64,000 nucleotides of DNA from an uncultured Bacilli bacterium (lineage in GTDB: Bacteria > Bacillota_I > Bacilli_A > RF39 > UBA660), in NCBI GenBank assembly GCA_947629395.1, contig CANRDQ010000004.1, positions 1-64,000 of the forward strand, written 5' to 3'. The notes under the pieces were generated by a model, which saw only the letters and a list, made by a program, of their open reading frames with translations, searched no databases and was not told the DNA's origin. How positions within the stretch are numbered: position 1 is the stretch's first letter; each line of letters begins with the position of its first letter. This document shows, piece by piece, positions 49,617 through 58,127 of the stretch. The translations under genes were made by a program, and so were the position numbers.

Positions 49617-50990
49617 TTATTTATTATATTCATTGATTAAACTTACAAATTCAGCTTCTATTTCTGCTAAACGTTCTTTAGTATCTGCTTCAAATCTTGC
49701 TGTGATATTTGGTCCTGTATTAGACACACGAACTAAAGCCCAACTATCATCAAATAATACTTTTACACCATCTATTGTTAAAGTATTATAACCTTTATCA
49801 CTTGCATACATAGCTATTTTATCTACTACTTCAAATTTCTTATCATCATCTGATGAGAATTTTAATTCTTCTGTAGAATAATATTCTTTGACACCATCTA
49901 GTAATTCGCTAACGTTTTTATTAGTTAAAGATAATATTTCAACTAATCTAAGTCCAGCATATATTCCACTATCAAATCCTGGGAATTTATCTCTAAAGTA
50001 AACGTGTCCAGAAAGTTCTCCACCAAATGGTAAGTCTTCTTCTGCTACTTTAGCTTTAGTATAAGAGTTACCAGTTCTATAACAAATACCCTTTCCTCCT
50101 AATTTATCAATTTCATCTTGAACTGCTTTAGTACATTTTACATCATAAAGGAAAGTTTTATTACGTACTTTATTAATCATATCTCTAATCATAATAATCA
50201 TGTATTTATCTGTAGGAATGAATTCTCCTTTTTCACTAATTACTCCTACTCTATCTCCATCTCCATCAAAAGAAAGACCTACATCAGCATGATTTTTAAG
50301 TACAGTTTCTTTTAAAACGGTAAGGTTTTCTTCAATAGATGGATCTGGATGATGGTTTGGAAAATTACCATCACTTTCACTAAAGATATCTATTAATTCA
50401 ATATTAAATAATGAAAATAATTCTTTAGCAATAATACTAGTTGTTCCATTTCCACAATCAATTACTACTTTTACTTTTCTATTTCCAAAATCTAATGATT
50501 TTTTGAATAATTCAATATAATCTGGTCGAATATCATAAGTAGATAGTTTACCTTCTCCTTTAAAGAAATTTTCTTTTTTAATATATTTATAAAAATCTTG
50601 TATTTCTTGTCCTTTAGCATTTCCACTTTCATCAAAGGCTATTTTGAATCCATTTTCATCTTTAGGATTATGACTTGCTGTTATCATAATTCCTGATGGA
50701 ACACCAAGTTTAATAGCAGCATAATAGTACATTGGGGTAGTTACTAGTCCTAATGATATTACTTCTACTCCTGTTTCTAATAAACCTTTAATTAAGGCAT
50801 CATGTAAAGCAGGACTTGATAGACGATTATCATGTCCTATGACACATTTTTTCTTTCCTATTTCTTGAATATAGCTACCAAATCCAAGTCCGATTGTATA
50901 AGCTACATTTTCAGTTATATTTTTTCCATATACTCCACGAATATCATATCCACGAAATATATGGTTATCAATTTGTTTTTCTATTTCCAT
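49617..50990 (-). CDS. Phosphomannomutase/phosphoglucomutase
   Basis: 457-residue alpha-D-phosphohexomutase interconverting hexose 1- and 6-phosphates. Motifs: FRGYDIRGVYG at the N-terminus, catalytic Ser in GIMITASHNPKDENGFK, metal loop SFDGDGDRVGVI, sugar-binding GGELSGHVYF and phosphate-binding RVSNTGPNITARFE. Length and motifs match the ManB/AlgC group. It probably feeds surface polysaccharide or glucan synthesis (UDP-glucose for the giant synthase), although that link is inference. TGcTATAAT promoter, GGAGG ribosome-binding site. Confidence 0.93.
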   Translation of the reverse strand: MEIEKQIDNHIFRGYDIRGVYGKNITENVAYTIGLGFGSYIQEIGKKKCVIGHDNRLSSPALHDALIKGLLETGVEVISLGLVTTPMYYYAAIKLGVPSGIMITASHNPKDENGFKIAFDESGNAKGQEIQDFYKYIKKENFFKGEGKLSTYDIRPDYIELFKKSLDFGNRKVKVVIDCGNGTTSIIAKELFSLFNIELIDIFSESDGNFPNHHPDPSIEENLTVLKETVLKNHADVGLSFDGDGDRVGVISEKGEFIPTDKYMIIMIRDMINKVRNKTFLYDVKCTKAVQDEIDKLGGKGICYRTGNSYTKAKVAEEDLPFGGELSGHVYFRDKFPGFDSGIYAGLRLVEILSLTNKNVSELLDGVKEYYSTEELKFSSDDDKKFEVVDKIAMYASDKGYNTLTIDGVKVLFDDSWALVRVSNTGPNITARFEADTKERLAEIEAEFVSLINEYNK

Positions 50991-51010
50991 ATTTTTTCCT
51001 CCGTATCTTA

Positions 51011-51040
51011 ATTATAGCATAAATATTATTTAATATACAA
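51011..51040 (-). promoter_or_regulatory. Promoter of the phosphohexomutase gene
   Basis: TTGTAT (51035-51040), 18 nt, TATAAT (51011-51016) with a TGC extended -10. Confidence 0.7.
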
Positions 51041-51070
51041 AAAAAGTAATCATCAAATGATGACTACTTT
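51040..51070 (-). terminator. Terminator of argS
   Basis: AAAGTAaTCATCA / TGATGAcTACTTT stem around AA (about 51044-51070), T-rich on the minus strand. Confidence 0.8.
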
Positions 51071-51072
51071 AA

Positions 51073-52824
51073 TTACATTTTTTCTGGTTGTTCTATTCCT
51101 AAAATATCTAGAAGTGATGAGCAAACATTATAAACACATTCTGTAAGTCCTAACCAAGATTTTCTAACTTCTTCATCTTCTTCTGATAATACTTTATTAG
51201 CTGTATAGAAGTTATTGTAAAGATTAGCAAGTTGGAATAAGTATTCTGCAATTTCATTAAGTGATTTATCTGCTAAGGCTTTATCTAATACTGCTGGTTC
51301 TTCTAATAGTTTTAGGGCAATATTTCTATCACTTTCTCCTACTATTTTACTAATTGGTCCAACAGTTATATTTTGTTCTTGTGCTTTTTTTAGAAGTGAT
51401 TTCATTCTTACTACTGAGTATAATAAGTAAACTCCTGTTTTTCCATTAAAATCACTAAATTTTTCAGGATCAAAAATATAATCAGTAGTTACGTTAGGTA
51501 ATAAATCTGCATATTTTAATGTTCCTGTTCCTACGATATCAGCTATTTTTTTCTTTTCTTCTTCAGAAAGATTTGGATTTACTTTCTTTAAAGTTTCTCC
51601 TTGAACAAGATTAATTAATCCTTCAAGGGTCATTACTCCACCATCACGTGTTTTGAATGGTTTACCATCTTTACCATTGACAGTTCCGAATCCGACATGA
51701 CTTAAAACAGTATCTTCTTTTACTATTCCAGATTTACGAACTGCTCTAAAGACTTGTTCAAAATGTAATGATTGTCTTTTATCAGCAACATACCAAATCT
51801 CATCTGGATTATAGTCTTCCATTCTTTGCCAAATAGTAGCTATATCAGTTGTTTGATAAGATACAGACCCATTTGATTTAACAACTAGAACTGGTGGTAC
51901 TTCAAAGGTATCATCAGGATTACTAACATCCATGATTAATGCTCCTTGGCTTTCATGTACTAATTGTTTATCTTTTAAATAGTTGATGACATCTTCCATA
52001 TAATCATCAGCATCACTTTCACCTTTCCAAAGGTCAAAGGAAACATTTAAAGTATCATATAATTTTTTTATTTCATTAGTAGATATTTGAACTATTTTTT
52101 TCCATAAGGCATAGTATCCTCTTTGTTTTTGTTGTAATTTAGTAGTAATTTCTTTAGCTTCTTCTAGATATGCTGGATCTTCTTTTGCTTTTGTACTTGC
52201 TAAAGGATAAATCTTTTCTAAATCTTCATTTGTTATTGGGCAATCATCAGGATATTCTCCTTCATAATTTTCATCAAAATATGCCCAGTCTGGATAACGT
52301 TGTTTTAATTCAAGCATGACAAGACCCATTGGTCTACCCCAATCTCCTAAATGAACATCTCCGATAATTTCATATCCTAATTTTTTAGCTAAACGTTTTA
52401 AAGCTTCTCCGATATTGGCACTTCTTAAATGTCCTACGTGTAATACTTTAGCAACGTTAGGTCCACCGTAATCCATAACAACTTTTTTCTTTGGATGAAT
52501 ATTAATATTTTTATCTGCATCTTCTCTAATACTATCAATATATTCTGTTAATAATTCATCTGCAAAAGTAAAATTAATAAATCCTGGTCCTGCTACATTA
52601 ATATCTGCATAATCCGGATCATCTTTTAATTTTTCTACTATAGCTTCAGCAATATTTCTAGGATTAGTTCTATTTTCTTTGGCAAGTCCCATAACTCCAT
52701 TATATTGAAATTGTCCTAAATCGGGTCTTGCTGATGGAACAATAGTAACTGATTCTACTGAATATCCACAATCACTTATAACCTTTTGTAATTTTTCTTC
52801 TTGGTTTTTGATAAAGTTTCCCAT
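51073..52824 (-). CDS. argS: Arginyl-tRNA synthetase
   Basis: 583-residue class I synthetase. N-terminal Add-1 domain, then the HIGH-type motif HVGHLRSANIGEAL after VMDYGGPNVAKVL, the ArgS-specific KTRDGGVMTLEGL in place of KMSKS, and a C-terminal anticodon-binding helix bundle ending LDILGIEQPEKM. ATG 52824 follows AGGAGTG. No T-box is found upstream, unlike thrS and proS in this window. Confidence 0.97.
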   Translation of the reverse strand: MGNFIKNQEEKLQKVISDCGYSVESVTIVPSARPDLGQFQYNGVMGLAKENRTNPRNIAEAIVEKLKDDPDYADINVAGPGFINFTFADELLTEYIDSIREDADKNINIHPKKKVVMDYGGPNVAKVLHVGHLRSANIGEALKRLAKKLGYEIIGDVHLGDWGRPMGLVMLELKQRYPDWAYFDENYEGEYPDDCPITNEDLEKIYPLASTKAKEDPAYLEEAKEITTKLQQKQRGYYALWKKIVQISTNEIKKLYDTLNVSFDLWKGESDADDYMEDVINYLKDKQLVHESQGALIMDVSNPDDTFEVPPVLVVKSNGSVSYQTTDIATIWQRMEDYNPDEIWYVADKRQSLHFEQVFRAVRKSGIVKEDTVLSHVGFGTVNGKDGKPFKTRDGGVMTLEGLINLVQGETLKKVNPNLSEEEKKKIADIVGTGTLKYADLLPNVTTDYIFDPEKFSDFNGKTGVYLLYSVVRMKSLLKKAQEQNITVGPISKIVGESDRNIALKLLEEPAVLDKALADKSLNEIAEYLFQLANLYNNFYTANKVLSEEDEEVRKSWLGLTECVYNVCSSLLDILGIEQPEKM

Positions 52825-52886
52825 ATTATCACTCCTGTTTTTATTTTTCTTATGTATAGATTCTTCCTGTAATTTCATCACTTATT

Positions 52887-52914
52887 ATTTTACCACCTAC
52901 TTTTAATAAATCAA
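52887..52914 (-). promoter_or_regulatory. Promoter of argS
   Basis: TTGATT (52909-52914), 16 nt, TAAAAT (52887-52892) on the minus strand. Confidence 0.5.
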
Positions 52915-52934
52915 AGAAATTATTGTATTTTATA

Positions 52935-52953
52935 CGTTATTATTCGTTATTAT
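52935..52953. repeat. Tandem 9-bp direct repeat upstream of argS
   Basis: CGTTATTAT at 52935-52943 and 52945-52953, one base apart. It lies about 20 bp upstream of the argS -35 and could be an activator or repressor site. Confidence 0.4.
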
Positions 52954-52994
52954 GGCTTAAAAAACTATATTTTTTTAATTTTTGGTGATAAATA

Positions 52995-53015
52995 AAAAAG
53001 CACAAGGTGCTTTTT
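52995..53015 (-). terminator. Terminator of the cotJ operon
   Basis: AAAAAGCAC (52995-53003) pairs with GTGCTTTTT (53007-53015), 3-nt loop, abutting the cotJC stop. Confidence 0.85.
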
Positions 53016-53726
53016 CTAATCTCTAGTTATTGATTCTGTAATATCATCTAACATGAAGTTATTAAATGGTATGTTGAAATTATTCATATCCATATTTTGG
53101 TTCATATTCATATTTTGATCCATATTCATATTATTTAAGTTAGGATTATTATCTACCATATCTTGTTTTTTATCTAATTTTTTTTGATAATATTCAAATA
53201 ATTCTTTAAATCTATTATAATGAACTATTTCACGTTGTCTTAACCATAGAAGTGGTCCGATAACATCAGGATCATCTGTTAAATCAATTAAATTTTCATA
53301 AACAGCACGAGCTTTTTGTTCTGCGGCCATATCTTCTGAGATATCTGCTAAAGGATCTCCTGTTGTAGAAATATAGGTTATGGTAAATGGAACTCCATTG
53401 GCATCAGTTGGATATAAAGCTTTATTGTGTTCAGCATAATGTCCTTCTAGACCTGCTTTTTTTATTTCTTCTATAGTGGCATCTTTTAGTAATTGATATA
53501 CCATAGTAGAAATAATTTCAACATGAGCTAGTTCTTCTGTACCAATATCGGTAAGTAAGGCTTTACCATGATTATCAGGCATTGTATATCTTTGGTTTAA
53601 ATAACGAAGAGCTGCGGCTAATTCACCTTGTGAACCACCATATTGATCCACTAGTATTTTCGCAAGTCTTACATCTTTACTTTTTATATTTACGGGATAT
53701 TGTAATCTTTTTTGATATTTAAACAT
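53016..53726 (-). CDS. cotJC: CotJC-type manganese-catalase-like spore coat protein
   Basis: 236 residues. It begins MFKYQKRLQYPVNIKSKDVR, diagnostic for CotJC, with the four-helix ferritin-like di-metal site spread over QGELAAALRYLNQRY, TEELAHVEIISTMV, EDMAAEQKARAVYE and REIVHYNRF. The C-terminal tail NLNNMNMDQNMNMNQNMDMN is Met/Asn low-complexity and not usual for the family. The start ATG overlaps the end of the cotJA-cotJB fusion by 8 nt, with GGAGGCG upstream. Expressed in the mother cell in Bacillus; peroxide removal or coat structure. Confidence 0.93.
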   Translation of the reverse strand: MFKYQKRLQYPVNIKSKDVRLAKILVDQYGGSQGELAAALRYLNQRYTMPDNHGKALLTDIGTEELAHVEIISTMVYQLLKDATIEEIKKAGLEGHYAEHNKALYPTDANGVPFTITYISTTGDPLADISEDMAAEQKARAVYENLIDLTDDPDVIGPLLWLRQREIVHYNRFKELFEYYQKKLDKKQDMVDNNPNLNNMNMDQNMNMNQNMDMNNFNIPFNNFMLDDITESITRD

Positions 53727-54270
53727 TACTAACGCCTCCTTTATCAAATGGAAAATTTTGTTCTTCCCATAAGAATGGAGTTGCATTTAAGGCATCACTA
53801 CTAATAGTAAGTGGTCCATATTCATTTTCATATTTTTCTAATAATTCATTAGATTTCATTCGATATTGATTAAATAATTTTAAAGCTTCTTTATCTTCTG
53901 GATGTAAATCTAAATATAAGTTTAACTCATGAGCAGCAAAACTAATTTGATTAAGTTGTAAATATAATTTTTGTCTTTCGTTAGTTGGCTCTAATTTTGC
54001 AGGTTTATAATTTTTATATTGATTATATAAATCTGCAAATAAATTTCCTTTCATATAACCTTCTTTAGGGGAATATAAATTCATATTACCTATATTTCTA
54101 TTTAATTCTACTATTTCGTTTTGATCATTTTGATAAAACAAATTATTTTGATAGATATTTCTATCATTATTTAATTGTGTATTCTCATAGCTGAAATTAT
54201 CGTAATTAGGAACATAAGAATTATTATTCATCATGTTTCTTGGATTATAATTATTTAAATAATTATACAT
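53719..54270 (-). CDS. CotJA-CotJB fusion spore coat protein
   Basis: 183 residues. Residues 1-60 are Asn/Tyr-rich. Residues 66-90 (YSPKEGYMKGNLFADLYNQY) match the CotJA core FSPKEALKYGTLWPAFYSHY. Residues 98-178 are CotJB: ERQKLYLQLNQISFAAHELN, LYLDLHPEDKEAL, YGPLT and a degenerate WxxxPxP end (LWEEQNFPFDKG). In Bacillus and Clostridium cotJA and cotJB are separate genes. GGAGGC precedes the ATG, and a SigE-like promoter lies 20 nt upstream. Operon with cotJC. Confidence 0.82.
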   Translation of the reverse strand: MYNYLNNYNPRNMMNNNSYVPNYDNFSYENTQLNNDRNIYQNNLFYQNDQNEIVELNRNIGNMNLYSPKEGYMKGNLFADLYNQYKNYKPAKLEPTNERQKLYLQLNQISFAAHELNLYLDLHPEDKEALKLFNQYRMKSNELLEKYENEYGPLTISSDALNATPFLWEEQNFPFDKGGVSNV

Positions 54271-54288
54271 AACTGCCTCCTTCTTTGT

Positions 54289-54316
54289 ACTTTATGTCTT
54301 TTGACTATTTAAGTAT
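54289..54316 (-). promoter_or_regulatory. Candidate SigE-type promoter of the cotJ operon
   Basis: On the minus strand the -10 CATAAAGT (54289-54296; consensus CATACAnT) is preceded after 14 nt by ATACTT (54311-54316; consensus ATATT). This fits the SigE control known for cotJ in Bacillus. Confidence 0.5.
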
Positions 54317-54357
54317 AGGTATAAGTCTAGTTATAAAATAAAAAAAGAAAAAAATGG

Positions 54358-54386
54358 TTGCAAAAGTATTAATTTATTGGTAAAAT
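54358..54386 (+). promoter_or_regulatory. Promoter of tRNA-His
   Basis: TTGCAA (54358-54363), 17 nt, TAAAAT (54381-54386), about 19 nt before the tRNA. Confidence 0.75.
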
Positions 54387-54405
54387 ATATTTGTATTTTT
54401 GAAAT

Positions 54406-54482
54406 GGCGATATTGGTGAAGTGGTTAACACGCTGGTTTGTGGCACCAGTATGCATCGGTTCGATTCCGATATATCGCCCCA
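54406..54482 (+). tRNA. tRNA-His (GTG anticodon)
   Basis: Complete cloverleaf: encoded G-1, acceptor GCGATAT/ATATCGC, anticodon stem CTGGT/ACCAG with loop TTGTGGC (anticodon GTG), T arm ATCGG-TTCGATT-CCGAT, discriminator C73, encoded CCA. G-1 opposite C73 is the His identity element. A single tRNA transcription unit. Confidence 0.97.
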
Positions 54483-54491
54483 TATGAATGC

Positions 54492-54524
54492 AAATTACGA
54501 TAACGTTGTTATCGTAATTTTTCT
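54492..54524 (+). terminator. Terminator of tRNA-His
   Basis: Perfect 13-bp stem AAATTACGATAAC/GTTATCGTAATTT (54492-54504 / 54508-54520), 3-nt loop, followed by TTC and TTTT. Confidence 0.92.
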
Positions 54525-54600
54525 TTTATATAGAAAATAAAGTTTTTCTTGTTAAATTTCATTTTAGAAGAACGAATTAAACCAACCAAAGAAATGACCT

Positions 54601-54910
54601 ACTCAAAAAATTAATTATAAGGTCATTAATGGTGCTATAAATGTTCTTGAAGGAGTTCATCCTTCTAGAGCATCGTTTGGATATCTTAGAAATAAAGAAA
54701 TTGGGTATTTGGAAATTGATTCAATATCTTCTAGTTATGTTAGAAGAATATTTGATTTGTGAAGCTAGAAAACTATTAGACAAATCGCTCACATTTTGAA
54801 TAAAGAACATGCTTATTTAAATACCATTGCTGGAATTTGGTATGGTATTCGAGTTAAACTTATTCTTGAAAATAAAATCTATATTGGTGTTTTTGAATTT
54901 AGTAAAACGA
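54601..54910 (+). pseudogene. Remnant of a large serine recombinase
   Basis: One frame reads GAINVLEGVHPSRASFGYLR, then NKEIGYLEIDSISSSYVRRIFDL, two stop codons (TGA, TAG), then KTIRQIAHILNKEHAYLNTI and VKLILENKIYIGVFEF. This is the order of the recombinase domain of large serine integrases (PPYGY ... VRxIF ... IAxxLN ... IL.N..Y.G). The catalytic N-terminus is missing; a short upstream stretch (ERIKPTKEMTYSKN) may be more of it. It lies next to tRNA-His, suggesting the scar of an integrated element. Its end abuts the convergent AAA ATPase gene. Confidence 0.75.
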
Positions 54911-54926
54911 AAAAAAGAAGAAAATT

Positions 54927-57068
54927 CTACTTCCAAATCTCTTCTTTTTTAATTTTCTTAATATCGTCATATGTTTCTAGCAAATAATTGCCATCTATAT
55001 CAATTAATGGTTCATACATAAAAGCATTGCCATGAATAAATTCAGGAGTTGATATTTGAACTCTATCGATTAACTCGATTGTTTTATTTGTTAATAAATC
55101 TTGATTATAATCTTTTAATTTAGCTAATTGATTGGATTTTATATCCTTAATTAATTCAAAATCATCATCAATAATTTTACTTTCTAAAAGAAGTCTACAA
55201 GCAATAGATAAAATTGTTTTGGCTTCTATATCATAATGATTATCGATTTTTATCTTATCAGCTAATTCAAAAAGCAATTCATAATACTTCTTAGTATCAT
55301 CAGAAGTAACTACTATTGGTTTTTTATATTCTTTTTTTAAATCTCTGATTGTTATACTTTTTGTATCTTCTTTATAATGTAGACAGGAGTCCAGTATCTT
55401 AGTATCTTCCGTTAGCATAGTTTTAACTTCCCTTAAATATGGAATTGAAAGAATCAGTTCCTCATCTTTACTTATTTTGAATATGTTTTCTATTTTTCTA
55501 TTTAGTTTTTTATTTTTTTCAATTGATACAATGCCATTTTTCGAATAAGCGGATAGTTTATCCAATTCTGGAATTCTTCTTCCTAAATTTCTATAAAATT
55601 CATAGTTATGAGTTAAAATTATAATTGTTCTTTTTTCAGAAACTATATCCTTAACATACTCTATAAATGCATGTCTGTTTGCATAATCAAACGTTTCTAC
55701 TAAGTCATCCAAAATTATAATCGGGTTATTATCTTTTTTTGCTTCATAGTTAACAATAAAACTAATAATATTTAATGCTGTTTTTTCACCAGTAGATAGT
55801 ATCTTTCTAATATCATCTTCATTTAGTTCCACTTTTTCTTGACTTTTATGTTTAAACACAATTGAAGGAATTTTTTCTCCAAGTATAGATTCCTCTTTAT
55901 TTTTTATTTCTATATCAAATATTGGATTAAATCTATTTTTATAAATTTTAATTGCCTTTTCAAATTGACTTTGTTTTGTTTTAACTTCCAAAAGTAAGTT
56001 TGCATAATCCTTTTTTATATTTTTAATTTCTTCTAAAAATATTTCAGTTTCCAATCCTTGGTTCTTTAACGAAATTAAAATAATTTTCTTTCTTCCAAGT
56101 GAAAGTTGATTAATAAGTAATGGATCTTTTTGAAATTTCTTTTTAAGAGCGGTAGCTTCTTGAGAATTTCCCATTGCTTTAATTAATTCTCTATTTGCAG
56201 CAAGTATTCGTGGTTCATCAGATATTTTTTTAATAGCTTCATTAAATATTTCTTCAATCTTATCAATATTGTAATAGATGTTATCTTTTAAGTATAAACC
56301 TCTTTGCTTTTCTTCACTTAAAAAAGATGACTTTTTTATTTCTTCTAAAAATGACATACAATTACTATCATTAAAGTTTCCATCAAACAACTCTTCAGAA
56401 AGTCTATTTTCATAAATAGTGACATAATTATTAGCTGCTTCTAAAAATTCTTCAGTATCAATCGGATTATATGCTTTTTGAAATAGTTTTTTATTGTCTA
56501 CTTTCGAAATATCTTTGACTTCAATATCTTTAACACTTCTAAATATTTCTTCTAAATCTTTTAATTCTAAATCATCAATACTTTTTGTAGTAAGTATTTC
56601 TATAGATTTATCTTCTTTAAGTTTAGCCGCTTTTAATTTATTATTTATAGATATTTTCATTTTATCAGTTGCTTCTGATATTATTCTATCTAGTTTATCT
56701 TTACTTTCTTTGTCGGTTGTTAAAAATTGTAATTCATTAGAGTATGAATTCAATTTTAAATCATTAGAAGAATTATATAATTCCCTAGAGAAAACTATTA
56801 CCTTATTAGATAAATCTTTTGTTATGATATTTCCGTTCTCGTCAACTAAATCTAAATCAATAGTTGCTTTAGTATGAGTTATTCTATCTTCAATATCTTC
56901 CAAATTATTAGAAGATATATTATACATTGCTCTAGAGAAAGAAGTTTTAAAAATTCCATTTGGCGAATAAATAGCTGCTTGAAAAAAAAGACTATCTCCA
57001 CTAAAATTAGTTCTTAATGACCTTATTCCATATGCATTCTCCATTTTATTTACTTTTAGTTTTACCAT
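54927..57068 (-). CDS. SMC/RloC-like AAA ATPase, putative defence protein
   Basis: 713 residues, soluble. P-loop YSPNGIFKTS (35-44, a variant with F for the usual G before K), long helical or coiled-coil middle (about 120-420), signature LSTGEKTALNIISF, Walker B NPIIILDDLVETFD and switch ILTHNYEF. It belongs with AAA_13-type ATPases found in phage-defence loci such as the anticodon nucleases PrrC/RloC. The C-terminal approximately 180 residues (IELIDRV...EFIHGNAFMYEPLID) could be an effector but show no motif I can name. AAAGGAG precedes the ATG, and a terminator-like hairpin lies in the leader. It is inside the tRNA-His island with recombinase debris. Confidence 0.72.
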   Translation of the reverse strand: MVKLKVNKMENAYGIRSLRTNFSGDSLFFQAAIYSPNGIFKTSFSRAMYNISSNNLEDIEDRITHTKATIDLDLVDENGNIITKDLSNKVIVFSRELYNSSNDLKLNSYSNELQFLTTDKESKDKLDRIISEATDKMKISINNKLKAAKLKEDKSIEILTTKSIDDLELKDLEEIFRSVKDIEVKDISKVDNKKLFQKAYNPIDTEEFLEAANNYVTIYENRLSEELFDGNFNDSNCMSFLEEIKKSSFLSEEKQRGLYLKDNIYYNIDKIEEIFNEAIKKISDEPRILAANRELIKAMGNSQEATALKKKFQKDPLLINQLSLGRKKIILISLKNQGLETEIFLEEIKNIKKDYANLLLEVKTKQSQFEKAIKIYKNRFNPIFDIEIKNKEESILGEKIPSIVFKHKSQEKVELNEDDIRKILSTGEKTALNIISFIVNYEAKKDNNPIIILDDLVETFDYANRHAFIEYVKDIVSEKRTIIILTHNYEFYRNLGRRIPELDKLSAYSKNGIVSIEKNKKLNRKIENIFKISKDEELILSIPYLREVKTMLTEDTKILDSCLHYKEDTKSITIRDLKKEYKKPIVVTSDDTKKYYELLFELADKIKIDNHYDIEAKTILSIACRLLLESKIIDDDFELIKDIKSNQLAKLKDYNQDLLTNKTIELIDRVQISTPEFIHGNAFMYEPLIDIDGNYLLETYDDIKKIKKEEIWK

Positions 57069-57098
57069 ATAATCAACTCCTTTGTATTTTAATAAAGG

Positions 57099-57137
57099 TA
57101 AAAAATAGTATCCATCTTAAAAAAGAAAGATACTATT
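57099..57137 (-). terminator. Attenuator-like hairpin in the leader of the AAA ATPase gene
   Basis: On the minus strand AATAGTATC and GATACTATT (57129-57137 / 57104-57112) form a 9-bp stem, with inner pairing, followed by TTTTTT, about 35 nt before the start codon. It would terminate transcription upstream of the gene unless prevented. Confidence 0.55.
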
Positions 57138-57721
57138 TATTGTCTACCTATATTTTATCAAATAATTATAAATAAAAAAAGGATAATTAAAAGAAATTAT
57201 TATATAATAAATCCCGAGTAGAATTTATTCAAAGAAAGATAATATGAAAGAAATTAAATTATCCAATGGAACTACATCTTTTAAAGAAATAGAAAAGTAT
57301 TTTAGCAAAAAACAAAAAGTATATTATACATTATCCCTATATGATGAAATTAGTTAATTAACTGATGAAATAATTTGTTCATTTGATCAAATACTTAGTG
57401 TTATTATGTTAGTTACTAATCCCAGACTGAATAGGAATTAATGAATTAACAAATTCTATATTGTTGAAATGAATTGTGTAAGAGGAAATCTTCATACTCC
57501 CGTGTTTATGAATACAAAGATGAAAATTTAATAGAAAAAAGTGGCTTGATAAATATTTGTAATCAGTATATAACTAAATCATAAAGAAGAACTACTTCGT
57601 AACTTGTATGGTTAGAACTCCATATTGACAATTACCCTTGATAAACAAGGTTTTTTATTTTGTTAGGACATTTTTATATTTAAGATTATTATAGTTATAT
57701 ATAAAAAATCTAGAAATTAAT
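57138..57721. other. Eroded intergenic stretch with coding debris
   Basis: No intact gene. A 37-codon ORF at 57244-57357 (MKEIKLSNGTTSFKEIEKYF...) ends at TAA, but the same frame stays open for about 28 more codons (LTDEIICSFDQILSVIMLV). A second frame near 57500-57585 reads SSYSRVYEYKDENLIEKSGL. Both look like fragments of degraded genes. I recognise no family. Confidence 0.45.
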
Positions 57722-58114
57722 CTAGATTTTTCTTTTTTTAGCCTTTTTCATTTTATCAATTTTCTTTTTACTATGTGGATATATAGTTGATATGAAGGCT
57801 TCTTTTTTATTAAATTTTACTACTACACAAACATACTGACATTGGTATACTTTTCCATAATATTTTAGCGACTTCTTTTTTTCATCATACTCTACATAAT
57901 ATGGATTATTAATAATTTTATCTGTATTTAATAAAGTACTATGATAGCTATCTATTGTAAAAAATTGATCTGCATGTTTATTAGTGTGTATATCCAATTT
58001 TGATGATTGTACAATATCCTTGTTAGCATATTCAAAAATATTATTATCTCGGGCTACTTTTTCTGTTATCTTTCCAACTATTTTTGAAGTATAACTTCTT
58101 TGCTTTTTAGCCAT
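57722..58114 (-). CDS. PBECR-like (phage Barnase/EndoU/colicin-RelE-like) nuclease domain protein
   Basis: About 130 basic residues starting MAKKQRSYTSKIVGKITEKV. The core resembles PBECR toxin domains: DIHTNKHADQFFTI (His-containing), then IINNPYYVEYDEKKKSLKYY and VCVVVKFNKKEAFISTIYPH, with a Lys/Arg tail. These domains are predicted metal-independent RNases, usually attached to phage head proteins or found as stand-alone toxins. ATG 58114 lies about 7 nt after AGGAGG. There is no protein antitoxin ORF next to it. Instead a structured RNA ending in a terminator precedes it. The assignment is by pattern recognition and is not certain. Confidence 0.6.
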   Translation of the reverse strand: MAKKQRSYTSKIVGKITEKVARDNNIFEYANKDIVQSSKLDIHTNKHADQFFTIDSYHSTLLNTDKIINNPYYVEYDEKKKSLKYYGKVYQCQYVCVVVKFNKKEAFISTIYPHSKKKIDKMKKAKKRKI

Positions 58115-58127
58115 CAAATACCTCCTG

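Noticed and set aside
52825..52934. T-box upstream of argS
   Set aside because: No GGTGGTACC-like core or terminator/antiterminator is found in the argS leader.
53016..53726. CotJC-like gene considered as a housekeeping manganese catalase
   Set aside because: The N-terminus MFKYQKRLQYPVNIK and co-occurrence with cotJA/cotJB sequence identify the spore-coat branch.
54601..54910. In-frame TGA in the recombinase frame considered as Trp (Mycoplasma code)
   Set aside because: A TAG follows two codons later, other genes use TGG for Trp, and several genes (e.g. the RNB nuclease) end at TGA.
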